This document shows positions 43,101 to 47,160 of a stretch of DNA of 62,000 bases, piece by piece. The position numbers and the translations under genes are program-made. Origin of the DNA: Branchiostoma floridae (lineage: Eukaryota; Chordata; Leptocardii; Amphioxiformes; Branchiostomatidae); NCBI RefSeq assembly GCF_000003815.2, contig NC_049991.1:14554154-14616153 (forward strand). The letters are read 5' to 3'. Position 1 is the stretch's first letter. The number at the start of each line of letters is the position of its first letter. The notes beneath the pieces were generated by a model. The model saw only the letters and a program-made list of their open reading frames with translations, made no database searches and was not told the origin of the DNA.

Positions 43101-46100
43101 GGAGCTGTGCAGGTATTTCTGGTGTCTACCTGCACCTACACTGGTCAATGTACTGGGTTTTATACATAAATGTCATATGATGTAAGTGTATGTGGATTGT
43201 TGTTAGCTGCATTGAATGTTACTGCCTACAAAGTATAAAAGAAAAAAATTGTTCCTGAACAATTTTAGTATGATCCATTCTTCCTAAATTCAGAGTGGTG
43301 CAGGTAAAATTTGTCTGGCGTAGGTGATTTTCAATGTTACCTACACCAGTGCAAGTATGCAGAAAAAAGTATTTCGAGATAAATTCCAGCCACATTTGAT
43401 ATGATCATTGCTACAAATAGGATATACTAAGTTAAACATTTTATCCACATGTCAATCTGTATTAGCAATATTATCAATTAGTCTTGTGCAATTCTCCAAC
43501 AATGTACTGACAGAGATTGATTGTCCTTATCATTTTTTAAGTACCTGCGAGAAACGCTGACTCTGCAGAAGGCGACTACAGATGAGCTGATTGAGCAGTT
43601 CTTCCTGGAGAAGCTCCAGGAGCAGGTAATGTTGTTTAACTGAAAAAAATCAATTCCTAGTAGGGTTGTTTGGCATAATGGCAGGGTGTTCGGCCCACAA
43701 CCCAGAGATCCTTGGTTTGAGGAATACATGCACATTGTAGTAGTGGCCAGGAATTCTTAAACTTTAAAGCTGCCTCCTGCCTCAAGCAGACGTTTCAGTC
43801 AGGGTAAATAGCAGAGGCTGGGCATTCTTATGGTGGCAACAATTCCCAGACACAGAAACCTCTGCTTGGAGAATATAGGAAAGGCACTTTACACAATTTT
43901 CCTTGATGCTCTCAGACAAAGCTTATACTAGTTACAGGTAGTAAGGGTAGTCCCTCGGATAGGACATTCCTCATACAGTTTTGGTACAAGGGTTCATCCT
44001 TGTTTCAGTATAATGTTAATTTACATACATTATGTAACTTGTAAATAGTATTCATTTACATAGCTCTTTGGAAAGGTTTGATAGCTACTTTCTGATAGAT
44101 TGTGTTGAAGATGGACCAGTGAAGCGCATTAGAAAAACAATAAGACTAGTCTTGGCCTGGAGCACTTTCCTAAACACTGTCGTATTAAACATAAAATAGA
44201 CTTTTGATGTATAGTACAGTGAAAGTTTTTCAGTTGTATGTACATGTCCATTCTTTGACCATATTGTATCTATTAGTAAGATCCTCCTAAGATCTAGGTA
44301 AAGAGGTCTAAATCCTAAAACACTGTTTTTTAAAACAATTTCTCCTGCAGAGAGTGGAAACTGTGGCAAACTATGGGACACTGAGTGTCAAAGTGTACTA
44401 TGACAACTCCGACTCCTCTCTACATGTAGAAGGTACCGACTTTTAACTTATGAGGTTATATCTTTAGGACAGAATAAAGTGACTGTTTTGTGACAATGAT
44501 TTTGCTAAAATGATTATCATATAGCAATTTCAGGATTTAACTTGTTGTTCGCAGTTACATGTCAAAGGGTTGTTTATGCTGTTAGAGTAGCAAGTTATTA
44601 AATGTTTATCAAACTGTTTTGAGGGGGGGGGCAGCCTTATGTGCAGACACACCTTTGGTCTGACATACCTACGTTCCTACACTCCTGCGTTGCAACATAC
44701 AAAATGTTGGGGTGTCAGAACATTCATGTAGGGTGTAACCATTGTGAGCATGTCAATTGGTAAGATACATGTTTTAAATCTTTTCTCTTCAGTCATGAGT
44801 GGCAAAGATTTACCTGCCTTGGACACGAATGGTAGGTCAATGATGATTCTACCTTTCAAGGTTTTTCCAACTTTCTGAATTTCAAAACATGGAACACATG
44901 CAGTCATCAGCCTCTCTTCAAAGTCCCAGACTCACTGTGTCTTTCTTGAACATTCCCTAATCATGACAAGAACATGCAGGTATCATGTGACTAACATGTG
45001 ACTTTCATGCCTTCCCATAAGGCTACAGTGATCCGTTTGTGCTGATAGAGTTGTGCCCATCCCACCACTTCCCATCTAGTGCAATAGAGAAAACGTCCAT
45101 CAAAAAGAAGACACTAAACCCACTATTTGACGAGACCTTCAAGTTGTGAGTTATCATGTCAACTCTTCAACTTTTCATTAAAGTATTTCATTTTCATGTT
45201 TATTATGAGCAAGGACTGACCACATTCGCTTTATAACAGTTACTGTTACACCAAAGAAAGGGTTGTGAAATTATGCATATAGAACCACGTAGTATATATT
45301 TTAGGATTATCATATCACTAAAATGTTATTCTTAAGGCTAGTATTAGAATATTTTAGCAATTTAAAACTTTCATTCCAAAGTAATGTGAAAATGATTTAT
45401 ACCAGGTATGTATATGATAGAACCACGGATAGAATTATGAATATTCTGGTTCCCAAAATTGAACACTAAACATTTGAGCCACACATATATTGATAGAGAT
45501 ACTAGTAATCGTAAAACGTTGCAAAGAAATTGTTGAAGAGATTCATCAGTCACGTATGAATACATTTAAATACAATATTCTTCAGTGACATTTTTTAAAA
45601 GGCATAGAGACATACCTCAAAATTTTTGTCTTGCTGCACATCTTGTTCTTGATAAAAAAAATTTTGAGGTATGTCTCTATGCCTTTAACAAAAAAATCAC
45701 TGTTCGAAGAATATTGGATTTATTGCATAGGAAGAAAGAAAGAAATCGCTCACCACACATTATCTGCTGCCCTGACAGCCCAGTTGCAGTGTCCCAGCTC
45801 AAACAGACCGGAGCCTGTGTCCTCTTCACGGTGATGGACCACGATGTCCTGGCCAGGGATGACGTAGCGGGGGAGGTCTTCCTGCCGCTGGCAGAGGTGT
45901 ACGGCCAGGACCGACCCTCCATCCCCGAGGGCTTCCGCGCCGTCAAGCAGAACACTGTCATACTCATCAGACCTGAGCTTCCCAGTAAGTAGCCAGCAAA
46001 TTGTGTTCTTTTGAGATGATGATGAAAAACTGTATACTTAGTATTTGACTTTTTCAAAACATTTGATAATAATAGTTTACTGCAAACTCTTGCTAGAGGG

Positions 46101-47160
46101 CTAATTGCAGGTAACATTAAAGGGGACCAACAAAAATATAGTGTAGAACAGTATGGAATATGTGTACTCAAAGACTAAAAGCTAACTATCATTTAACTTG
46201 TTGGGCTTGACTTCTTTCCTGAGACAGTGGAAGACAAAGGATCCCACCTTTTCTATTATGTGTGGGTTCTGTGATGTTAGGAGGGAGGTTGTTTTCTTTC
46301 TGTCTGTAAACACAGGGAAATTTGGGAGGAATCTTATCAAGAATTAGCTTGGAATTCCTTGTTCACATTCGTTGATCCCTGACAAATAGAACATCTGTCC
46401 ATTCCATGTGCTTTTTGACTTGTTCCCTTCCCATATGGTGTGACAAGAGTGCAGGAGGCCAGACAAGCACAATGGTACAGAAGGAGCGTTGATCAAATTT
46501 CTGCTGCTCAATTTCCGCTTCCTTTGGAGAAGAAAATACTCACCAGGTAGACTAAAAGCCTTGGGGCATTTGAAAACCTAAAGTTGACGAGGGTTTGAAT
46601 TCAGTCGAATGTTGTGTTTTATAAGTTTTTGCCTTTCAAGCAAATTTGGAAGACAAGCCCTAACATTGGCTCACAGCTGTTATCCTGTTTGATGATCAAC
46701 TTATAAAATGCTAATCTCCAAGCAGATTCCTCTGTGGCATAAGACAGTAACATAAGCTGGGGAAGGAGAGTAAATATTTACTCCTCTGTCGGCAATGTAT
46801 TGGATTGTCTAATTGTCTGTTTTTATGGGCCTTGGTGCCTGACAATAAACTATTATCTAAACTCCTTCCCCAGCTTATGCTACTGTCTTACGCCACGGAG
46901 GAATCTGCTTGGAGATTAATAAAATGCCAGTTCACTTACGTGTACTTGCTCTTGTTTTATGGCTGGGTTCCCTGCAGGAGTAAAATTATTTGAAATCTGA
47001 TCTACTTAACTGTGGGAGTTCTACATGTATGTTTGCTGACTTTATGCATTTTCCCCCCAAAGAAACTGGTCCTATGGGTGTGCTTGAGACAAGAACATGG
47101 GACAAGACAGCTCAAGACTTCTACAAGAAAAGAAGAGCCCTGGCACTACAGTGTGGGTAG
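7030..47160 (+). CDS. BAIAP3: BAIAP3-like Munc13-family protein (C2A-MUN-C2B), 36 coding exons
   Basis: Spliced gene; the joined exons total 3579 nt, 1192 residues plus TAG, close to the remembered vertebrate BAIAP3 length of about 1190. Domain order: N-terminus (1-90), conserved helix [16 protein letters not shown] (89-104), C2A (about 146-375), MUN core with MHD1 and MHD2 (about 400-1010), C2B (about 1015-1150), basic tail. Diagnostic strings: [53 protein letters not shown]2A acids D163, D169, D286, D288 and C2B acids D1048, D1054, D1112, D1114 fit calcium coordination. Known role of the family: calcium-regulated, SNARE-linked priming or tethering of dense-core and recycling vesicles at membranes. 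UNC13D is the main alternative; the C2A and C2B loops match BAIAP3 better. Exon coordinates are listed separately. Every junction is GT-AG and phase-compatible. Confidence 0.92.
7848..9965. mobile_element. 2.1-kb GC-rich inverted-repeat element
   Basis: The left end CCTCTGTGAAAATTCAAGCG is perfectly inverted at the right end (22 bp matched, ending 9965). Inside both ends lie hundreds of bases rich in GACG/CGTC words (CGTCTGAGACGG, GGACGCGTC), CpG-dense against an AT-rich background. The right arm holds a 54-bp direct repeat (GGATTACG at about 9561 and 9615). The middle (8250-9300) is ordinary in composition. No transposase is visible, so the element looks non-autonomous. I see no clear target-site duplication (left flank GTGCCTCA, right flank CATGCATG), so the superfamily stays open. 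Confidence 0.75.
11136..12442. mobile_element. Palindromic element (family F1), copy a, split by an insertion
   Basis: The left half (11136-11288) carries CACCTTTATCCGTGG and GATATCAAGTCGATGGACGG; the right half (12375-12442) carries the inverted words GGTTACCCTACGGATAAAG and AACGTTACA. The halves are separated by a 1086-bp insertion at a TTAA. Five further copies lie in the same gene. The family reads as one long hairpin of about 200-225 bp with no coding capacity. Confidence 0.85.
11289..12374. mobile_element. piggyBac-like non-autonomous element
   Basis: 1086 bp bounded by CCCTCTCAACACG and its inverted copy CGTGCTGAGAGGG (12 of 13 match), flanked on both sides by TTAA (11285-11288 and 12375-12378). 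TTAA target duplication and CCCT termini are hallmarks of piggyBac transposons. Near the right end is a perfect 20-bp palindrome (12307-12326), followed by a related word at 12342-12360. No transposase frame is present, so movement would need an enzyme supplied in trans. It sits inside an F1 palindromic element, so it is the younger of the two. Confidence 0.88.
12866..12883. repeat. (CA)n microsatellite
   Basis: Short run of CA dinucleotides in intron 1. Confidence 0.85.
13559..13945. repeat. GGTACC/GGTCC-rich dispersed repeat, copy 1
   Basis: Starts with GGTACCTGAAATCGGTAC-type words and ends with AGGTCCAGGTTCAGGTC and GAATTTTCTGTACGGGTGCCC. The same order of words recurs at 26560-26945, so this is an interspersed family with inverted GGTACCGGTAC-like ends. 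Confidence 0.75.
14244..14454. mobile_element. CGCGGTGG miniature inverted-repeat element, copy 1
   Basis: 211 bp with terminal inverted repeats TACTGTAAATGCA / TGCATTTACAGTA and internal inverted CGCGGTGGTTTAA words. Copies also lie at 16422-16628 and 42870-43066. I recall this style of element from lancelet sequence, which is part of the organism inference. Confidence 0.9.
14487..14574 (+). CDS. BAIAP3: BAIAP3-like exon 2
   Basis: Residues 30-59. One base completes the Met codon, then [20 protein letters not shown]. Acceptor TGTGCAG, donor GTAACG, leaves phase 0. The DGNFFESF stretch resembles the remembered DGVEFFAHM of vertebrate BAIAP3. Confidence 0.8.
16422..16628. mobile_element. CGCGGTGG miniature inverted-repeat element, copy 2
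   Basis: In intron 2. Same termini as copy 1 (right end CTGCATTTACAGTA) and same internal CCACCGCGAAC words, in the opposite overall orientation. Confidence 0.88.
17669..17752 (+). CDS. BAIAP3: BAIAP3-like exon 3
   Basis: Residues 60-87, 28 codons, phase 0 at both ends. Encodes an acidic then charged linker ([13 protein letters not shown], later RKLSKDE). Acceptor TTGCAG after a T-rich tract, donor GTAGGC. The linker leads into the conserved helix in exon 4. Confidence 0.85.
17811..17838. repeat. (GAGT)n microsatellite
   Basis: About seven TGAG units just downstream of exon 3. Confidence 0.9.
18707..18814 (+). CDS. BAIAP3: BAIAP3-like exon 4
   Basis: Residues 88-123, 36 codons. [17 protein letters not shown] and [11 protein letters not shown] match the family-specific helix before C2A (pattern LYxEaLYTvlhR). 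Phase 0/0, donor GTACAA. Confidence 0.93.
18824..19048. mobile_element. Palindromic element F1, copy b
   Basis: Starts 10 bp after exon 4. Inverted halves include CGATGGATGATGGTTTCAAA and CCATCGACTTGATG; the right end is GGATAAAGGTGAACTG-like. More diverged than copies c to f. Confidence 0.85.
19147..19572. mobile_element. Compound palindromic repeat
   Basis: Two nested structures. 19147-19290 is a stem of AATACAACACG and CGTGTTGTATT with GC-rich inner arms (CCGCGGGTTGGATC / GATCCAACCCGCGGG). 19288-19572 is bounded by TATGTCATACC and its inverted copy GGTATGACATA around a CpG-rich unique core. No coding capacity is supported. Confidence 0.75.
19966..20025 (+). CDS. BAIAP3: BAIAP3-like exon 5
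   Basis: Residues 124-143, [20 protein letters not shown], 20 codons, phase 0/0. Helical segment just before C2A, matching the family pattern VFgxxxEEHxxxlxrvreLK. Confidence 0.93.
20937..20964 (+). CDS. BAIAP3: BAIAP3-like exon 6 (C2A strand 1)
   Basis: A 28-nt micro-exon, residues 144-153 (APKCVLHVT then a shared Val). First beta strand of C2A. Ends phase 1; acceptor TTACAG, donor GTAAAT. Confidence 0.92.
21990..22028 (+). CDS. BAIAP3: BAIAP3-like exon 7 (C2A calcium loop 1)
   Basis: A 39-nt exon, residues 153-166, [13 protein letters not shown]. Holds D163, a predicted calcium ligand. Phase 1 on both sides, exactly as the equivalent C2B exon at 44793. Confidence 0.93.
22422..22555 (+). 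CDS. BAIAP3: BAIAP3-like exon 8 (C2A)
   Basis: Residues 166-210. Begins [16 protein letters not shown] with D169, then a Pro/Gly-rich and strongly basic insert ([17 protein letters not shown]) typical of the extended C2A loop of this subfamily. Ends phase 0. Confidence 0.93.
23015..23095 (+). CDS. BAIAP3: BAIAP3-like exon 9 (C2A insert)
   Basis: Residues 211-237, 27 codons, charged and probably helical ([20 protein letters not shown]). Flanked by phase-0 introns, so it could be skipped without changing frame. Donor GTAGGA is weaker than its neighbours. Confidence 0.85.
23573..23670 (+). CDS. BAIAP3: BAIAP3-like exon 10 (C2A)
   Basis: Residues 238-270. [19 protein letters not shown] is the C2 signature T-LNPxWnE-F. 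Ends phase 2, the same position and phase as C2B exon 34. Confidence 0.95.
24108..24152 (+). CDS. BAIAP3: BAIAP3-like exon 11 (C2A)
   Basis: 45-nt exon, residues 270-285: [15 protein letters not shown]. Leads into calcium loop 3. Donor GTAGGT, phase 2. Confidence 0.94.
24569..24646 (+). CDS. BAIAP3: BAIAP3-like exon 12 (C2A calcium loop 3)
   Basis: Residues 285-311. [20 protein letters not shown] follows Trp285, giving W-D-H-D-D with D286 and D288 as calcium ligands. This stretch is nearly diagnostic of BAIAP3. Two degraded copies follow in the next intron. Confidence 0.95.
24720..25020 (+). pseudogene. Two decayed tandem copies of exon 12
   Basis: The 3' part of exon 12 with its donor recurs at about 24767-24830 and 24948-25012, spaced about 183 bp. 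Both keep GAAGCAGCAGGAAATTTGAA, ATCAAAGG and a consensus AGGTAAG donor. In the exon-12 frame the first has TAA after GAAGTT; the second stays open ([17 protein letters not shown]). Both have a CTCACTGGCAG acceptor-like site, but it gives the wrong phase to join exon 11. They are best read as dead exon duplicates. Confidence 0.85.
25244..25335 (+). pseudogene. Partial duplicate of the start of exon 13
   Basis: GGATTGACTGAATCACCCAA through AGATACTTCAAACAAAT recurs about 450 bp later at 25690-25784, where it forms the real intron end and exon 13 start. This upstream copy keeps a CAGTAG acceptor and six codons of YFKQIV-like sequence before diverging. Confidence 0.8.
25320..25690. repeat. Intronic segment duplicated at 27285-27725
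   Basis: AGATTTTTCTTTTTGATTAG, ACACTCTCTCTCT and ATTGCATTTGGATT-type words appear in the same order at 27285-27725. The two copies, roughly 2 kb apart, flank exon 13. Confidence 0.8.
25760..25847 (+). CDS. BAIAP3: BAIAP3-like exon 13 (C2A)
   Basis: Residues 311-340. [20 protein letters not shown] then [10 protein letters not shown]. Matches the BAIAP3 stretch RYFKQIVKSARAN followed by DDFLGCLNI. Ends phase 0. Confidence 0.95.
26560..26945. repeat. GGTACC/GGTCC-rich dispersed repeat, copy 2
   Basis: Same word order as the copy at 13559-13945, with better preserved inverted ends (GGGTACTGGTACGG near the left end, TACCGGTACCCACCC near the right end). Confidence 0.75.
27285..27725. repeat. Second copy of the intronic duplicated segment
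   Basis: Partner of 25320-25690. Shares AGATTTTTCTTTTTGATTGG, ACACTCTCTCTCT and TCTACAATGTATAGCTACAT-like words. No exon remnant is visible here. Confidence 0.8.
29103..29434. mobile_element. GCTAAGGGCACA inverted-repeat element, copy 1
   Basis: 332 bp bounded by GCTAAGGGCACA and its exact inverse TGTGCCCTTAGC. Rich in CGTACG and GTACGGAGG words and less AT-rich than its surroundings. A longer relative lies at 56546-57072. The open frames across it have no protein-like content. Confidence 0.85.
29960..30130 (+). repeat. Possible tRNA-derived SINE fragment
   Basis: Contains TTGTGAGTTTGACTCCCACC, close to a pol III B box (GGTTCGANTCC), preceded by TAGTGACTTTGCC, a poor A-box match. Weak evidence; could be chance. 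Confidence 0.35.
30380..30487 (+). CDS. BAIAP3: BAIAP3-like exon 14 (end of C2A)
   Basis: Residues 341-376, 36 codons: [16 protein letters not shown] and [16 protein letters not shown]. Last strands of C2A (pattern DxWFxLEpRS...vqGxxxLxLqL). Phase 0/0. Confidence 0.94.
30509..30710. mobile_element. Palindromic element F1, copy c
   Basis: Begins AACGCCTAGTTAACTTTTAT, 22 bp after exon 14, and ends AGGTGAACTAGCATTACA. Inner arms centre on a GCAATATTTTGAAATTGC core. Confidence 0.9.
30889..30975 (+). CDS. BAIAP3: BAIAP3-like exon 15
   Basis: Residues 377-405, 29 codons: [20 protein letters not shown] then VEHEARTHS. Start of the alpha-helical MUN region. Phase 0/0. The frame stays open into the next intron as far as 31134. 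Confidence 0.92.
31529..31635 (+). CDS. BAIAP3: BAIAP3-like exon 16
   Basis: Residues 406-441. [20 protein letters not shown] matches the family pattern W-x-G-x-LS-xxAxTIL-x-H. Ends phase 2. Confidence 0.94.
32116..32233 (+). CDS. BAIAP3: BAIAP3-like exon 17
   Basis: Residues 441-480: [20 protein letters not shown] then [15 protein letters not shown]. Preceded by a long poly-C acceptor tract. Phase 0 exit. Confidence 0.94.
32817..32941 (+). CDS. BAIAP3: BAIAP3-like exon 18
   Basis: Residues 481-522: [20 protein letters not shown] then [17 protein letters not shown]. Family pattern eeLAxSfxxFxexgLxLLxxxrxxFP. Ends phase 2. Confidence 0.95.
33536..33756. mobile_element. Palindromic element F1, copy d
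   Basis: Lies 84 bp upstream of exon 19. Inner arms pair around AAATTGCACTATTTCAAAAA; the right end is GGGGAACTAGCGTTATG. Confidence 0.88.
33841..33931 (+). CDS. BAIAP3: BAIAP3-like exon 19
   Basis: Residues 522-552: [20 protein letters not shown] then [10 protein letters not shown]. Matches the conserved F/Y-x-x-CPF motif of the MUN domain. Flanked on both sides by F1 palindromic elements. Confidence 0.95.
34135..34345. mobile_element. Palindromic element F1, copy e
   Basis: The clearest copy: GTAACGCCAATTCACCTTTAT at the left and GATAAAGGTGAACCAGCGT at the right, with TTTTAAAAACAGGGTATT in the arm. Lies about 200 bp downstream of exon 19. Confidence 0.92.
34851..34982. mobile_element. Palindromic element (family F2), copy a
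   Basis: TTCTCCAAGCAGAGGTTGAG at the left end is inverted as CTCAGCCTCTGCTTGGAGAA at the right end; the arms continue through ATATAG and GTAGTCAGG words to a short loop. Related copies lie at 43808-43878 (fragment) and 46713-46917. Confidence 0.9.
35042..35098 (+). CDS. BAIAP3: BAIAP3-like exon 20
   Basis: Residues 553-571: [19 protein letters not shown], 19 codons, phase 0/0. Corresponds to the family motif xxGnxEWYxxxxxxxxPM. Confidence 0.94.
36098..36317. mobile_element. Palindromic element F1, copy f
   Basis: Ends about 43 bp before the candidate duplicate exon. Contains CCTTTATCCGTGGGGTAACC and the inverted TAGGTTACCCTGTGGATAAA. Confidence 0.9.
36361..36462 (+). CDS. Candidate duplicate or alternative copy of exon 21
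   Basis: A stop-free 34-codon block after a TTTTCCCCCAG acceptor: [20 protein letters not shown] then [14 protein letters not shown]. It aligns end to end with exon 21 ([12 protein letters not shown] ... [10 protein letters not shown]), and the DNA matches over CTACAGGCCATAGTCAA and CCTCTCAAG. The position matching exon 21's donor reads AG|TGTAGG, so the donor has shifted by two bases to GTAGGG, giving phase 0. It could therefore be included in frame before exon 21, but not swapped for it. No other exon in the gene is duplicated with the frame kept. Confidence 0.5.
37120..37217 (+). CDS. BAIAP3: BAIAP3-like exon 21
   Basis: Residues 572-604: [20 protein letters not shown] then [13 protein letters not shown]. 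Helical segment at the start of MHD1. Ends phase 2, donor GTGAGA. Confidence 0.93.
37444..37495 (+). CDS. BAIAP3: BAIAP3-like exon 22
   Basis: 52-nt exon, residues 604-621: [17 protein letters not shown]. Matches the family pattern ilxvdxFtxxfrqLexL. Ends phase 0. Confidence 0.95.
37874..38040 (+). CDS. BAIAP3: BAIAP3-like exon 23 (MHD1)
   Basis: Residues 622-677. An acidic, Ser-rich linker ([13 protein letters not shown]) followed by [20 protein letters not shown], the first conserved MHD1 helix. Ends phase 2. Confidence 0.95.
38494..38617 (+). CDS. BAIAP3: BAIAP3-like exon 24 (MHD1)
   Basis: Residues 677-718: [20 protein letters not shown] then [15 protein letters not shown]. Core MHD1 signature (FxPAixxWf). 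Phase 0 exit. Confidence 0.96.
39455..39523 (+). CDS. BAIAP3: BAIAP3-like exon 25 (MHD1)
   Basis: Residues 719-741: [20 protein letters not shown] then [11 protein letters not shown] is strongly conserved between UNC13D and this protein. Confidence 0.96.
40023..40199 (+). CDS. BAIAP3: BAIAP3-like exon 26
   Basis: Residues 742-800, 59 codons: [19 protein letters not shown] and [20 protein letters not shown]. The LDWPDP motif is a family hallmark. The frame continues open for 100 codons into the intron (TGA at 40500). Confidence 0.96.
40954..41169 (+). CDS. BAIAP3: BAIAP3-like exon 27
   Basis: Residues 801-872, the longest exon (216 nt): [20 protein letters not shown], then an acidic [17 protein letters not shown] stretch. 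Matches the family pattern LCvvlNNvEhvR. Phase 0/0. Confidence 0.96.
41447..41515 (+). CDS. BAIAP3: BAIAP3-like exon 28
   Basis: Residues 873-895: [19 protein letters not shown] then RTDD. Matches the pattern MvxDIrKyVxHlxxxPDS of BAIAP3. Phase 0/0. Confidence 0.95.
41877..41956 (+). CDS. BAIAP3: BAIAP3-like exon 29 (MHD2)
   Basis: Residues 896-922: [20 protein letters not shown] then LRANFD. Start of MHD2 (pattern PLMkyLdxxLxxLNxxLxxxNf). Ends phase 2. Confidence 0.96.
42470..42640 (-). repeat. tRNA-derived SINE in intron 29
   Basis: Read on the - strand it begins GTCCCTGTAGCACAACTGG, containing an A-box-like TAGCACAACTGG, then AGTTCAATTCTGGG as a B box, then ATCTTTCGGAAGGGAAA and GGTCCCGTGTTCGAGG. 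It ends about 30 bp before exon 30. Confidence 0.7.
42672..42852 (+). CDS. BAIAP3: BAIAP3-like exon 30 (MHD2)
   Basis: Residues 922-982: [20 protein letters not shown] then [20 protein letters not shown]. FHAxGxGL is a conserved MHD2 motif. Phase 0 exit. Confidence 0.96.
42870..43066. mobile_element. CGCGGTGG miniature inverted-repeat element, copy 3
   Basis: Begins TACTGTAAATGTATTTAAG, 17 bp after exon 30, and ends TTCTGCATTTACAGTA. The inner half carries CCACCGCGAAAG. Confidence 0.9.
43067..43205. repeat. CCTGCATATGCA dispersed repeat, copy 1
   Basis: ACCTGCATATGCAAGTTAGT through TACTGGGTTTTATACATAAA matches 59706-59850 at high identity. It directly abuts the CGCGGTGG element. Confidence 0.85.
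43542..43625 (+). CDS. BAIAP3: BAIAP3-like exon 31
   Basis: Residues 983-1010: [20 protein letters not shown] then FLEKLQEQ. Matches LkxeLxLxkxsTxExIeqFyxdkLxqq at the end of MUN. Phase 0/0. Confidence 0.96.
43655..43980 (+). repeat. Diverged SINE interrupted by an F2 fragment
   Basis: GAAAGGCACTTTACACAATT and GTCCCTCGGATAGGACATTC match words in the SINE at 60930-61110. An F2-type fragment (about 43808-43878, ending CCTCTGCTTGGAGAA) sits in the middle. Confidence 0.55.
44351..44432 (+). CDS. BAIAP3: BAIAP3-like exon 32 (C2B strand 1)
   Basis: Residues 1011-1038: [20 protein letters not shown] then DSSLHVE. GxLxVkxxY...LxVEv opens C2B. Ends phase 1. Confidence 0.96.
44793..44831 (+). CDS. 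BAIAP3: BAIAP3-like exon 33 (C2B calcium loop 1)
   Basis: 39 nt, residues 1038-1051: [15 protein letters not shown]1048 is a predicted calcium ligand. Phase 1/1, equal in length and phase to C2A exon 7. Confidence 0.96.
45022..45145 (+). CDS. BAIAP3: BAIAP3-like exon 34 (C2B)
   Basis: Residues 1051-1092: [19 protein letters not shown] and [14 protein letters not shown]1054 in SDPF, then the C2 signature T-LNPLFDE-F. Ends phase 2. Confidence 0.96.
45574..45715. repeat. Near-perfect 142-bp hairpin upstream of exon 35
   Basis: AATATTCTTC at the left pairs with GAAGAATATT at the right, and the inner arms AAGGCATAGAGACATACCTC / GAGGTATGTCTCTATGCCTT match perfectly for about 29 bp. The loop is about 30 bp. 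Ends 63 bp before exon 35. Confidence 0.93.
45779..45984 (+). CDS. BAIAP3: BAIAP3-like exon 35 (C2B)
   Basis: Residues 1092-1161: [19 protein letters not shown] then [20 protein letters not shown]1112, D1114 and D1119/D1120 form calcium loop 3. I end it at CCCA|GTAAGT, a consensus donor, phase 1. If unspliced, a TAG 8 bp on would end the protein after PELPSK. Confidence 0.95.
46713..46917. mobile_element. Palindromic element F2, copy b
   Basis: 205-bp hairpin. AATCTCCAAGCAGATTCCTC is inverted at the right end, and the arms continue through AAGACAGTAACATAAGCTGG with only a few mismatches around a 90-bp loop. In the last intron. Confidence 0.92.
47063..47160 (+). CDS. BAIAP3: BAIAP3-like exon 36 (last exon, C-terminal tail)
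   Basis: Residues 1161-1192 and [23 protein letters not shown] then [11 protein letters not shown]. Corresponds to the vertebrate tail pattern LEGRTSKEAQEFVKK. Two bases complete the codon split from exon 35. The acceptor follows a C-rich tract ending AAAG. An AATAAA at 47299, about 140 bp on, could be the polyadenylation signal. Confidence 0.9.

Noticed and set aside
45585-45992. Open frame starting MTFFKRHRD upstream of exon 35
   Set aside because: The upstream part is the hairpin. The acceptor at 45778 gives the phase needed from exon 34, and only the part after it is C2-like.
7030-47160. Assignment as UNC13D (Munc13-4)
   Set aside because: KHSTSAVD and LDWPDP fit both, but [21 protein letters not shown] and the length fit BAIAP3 better. 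A phylogenetic tree would decide.
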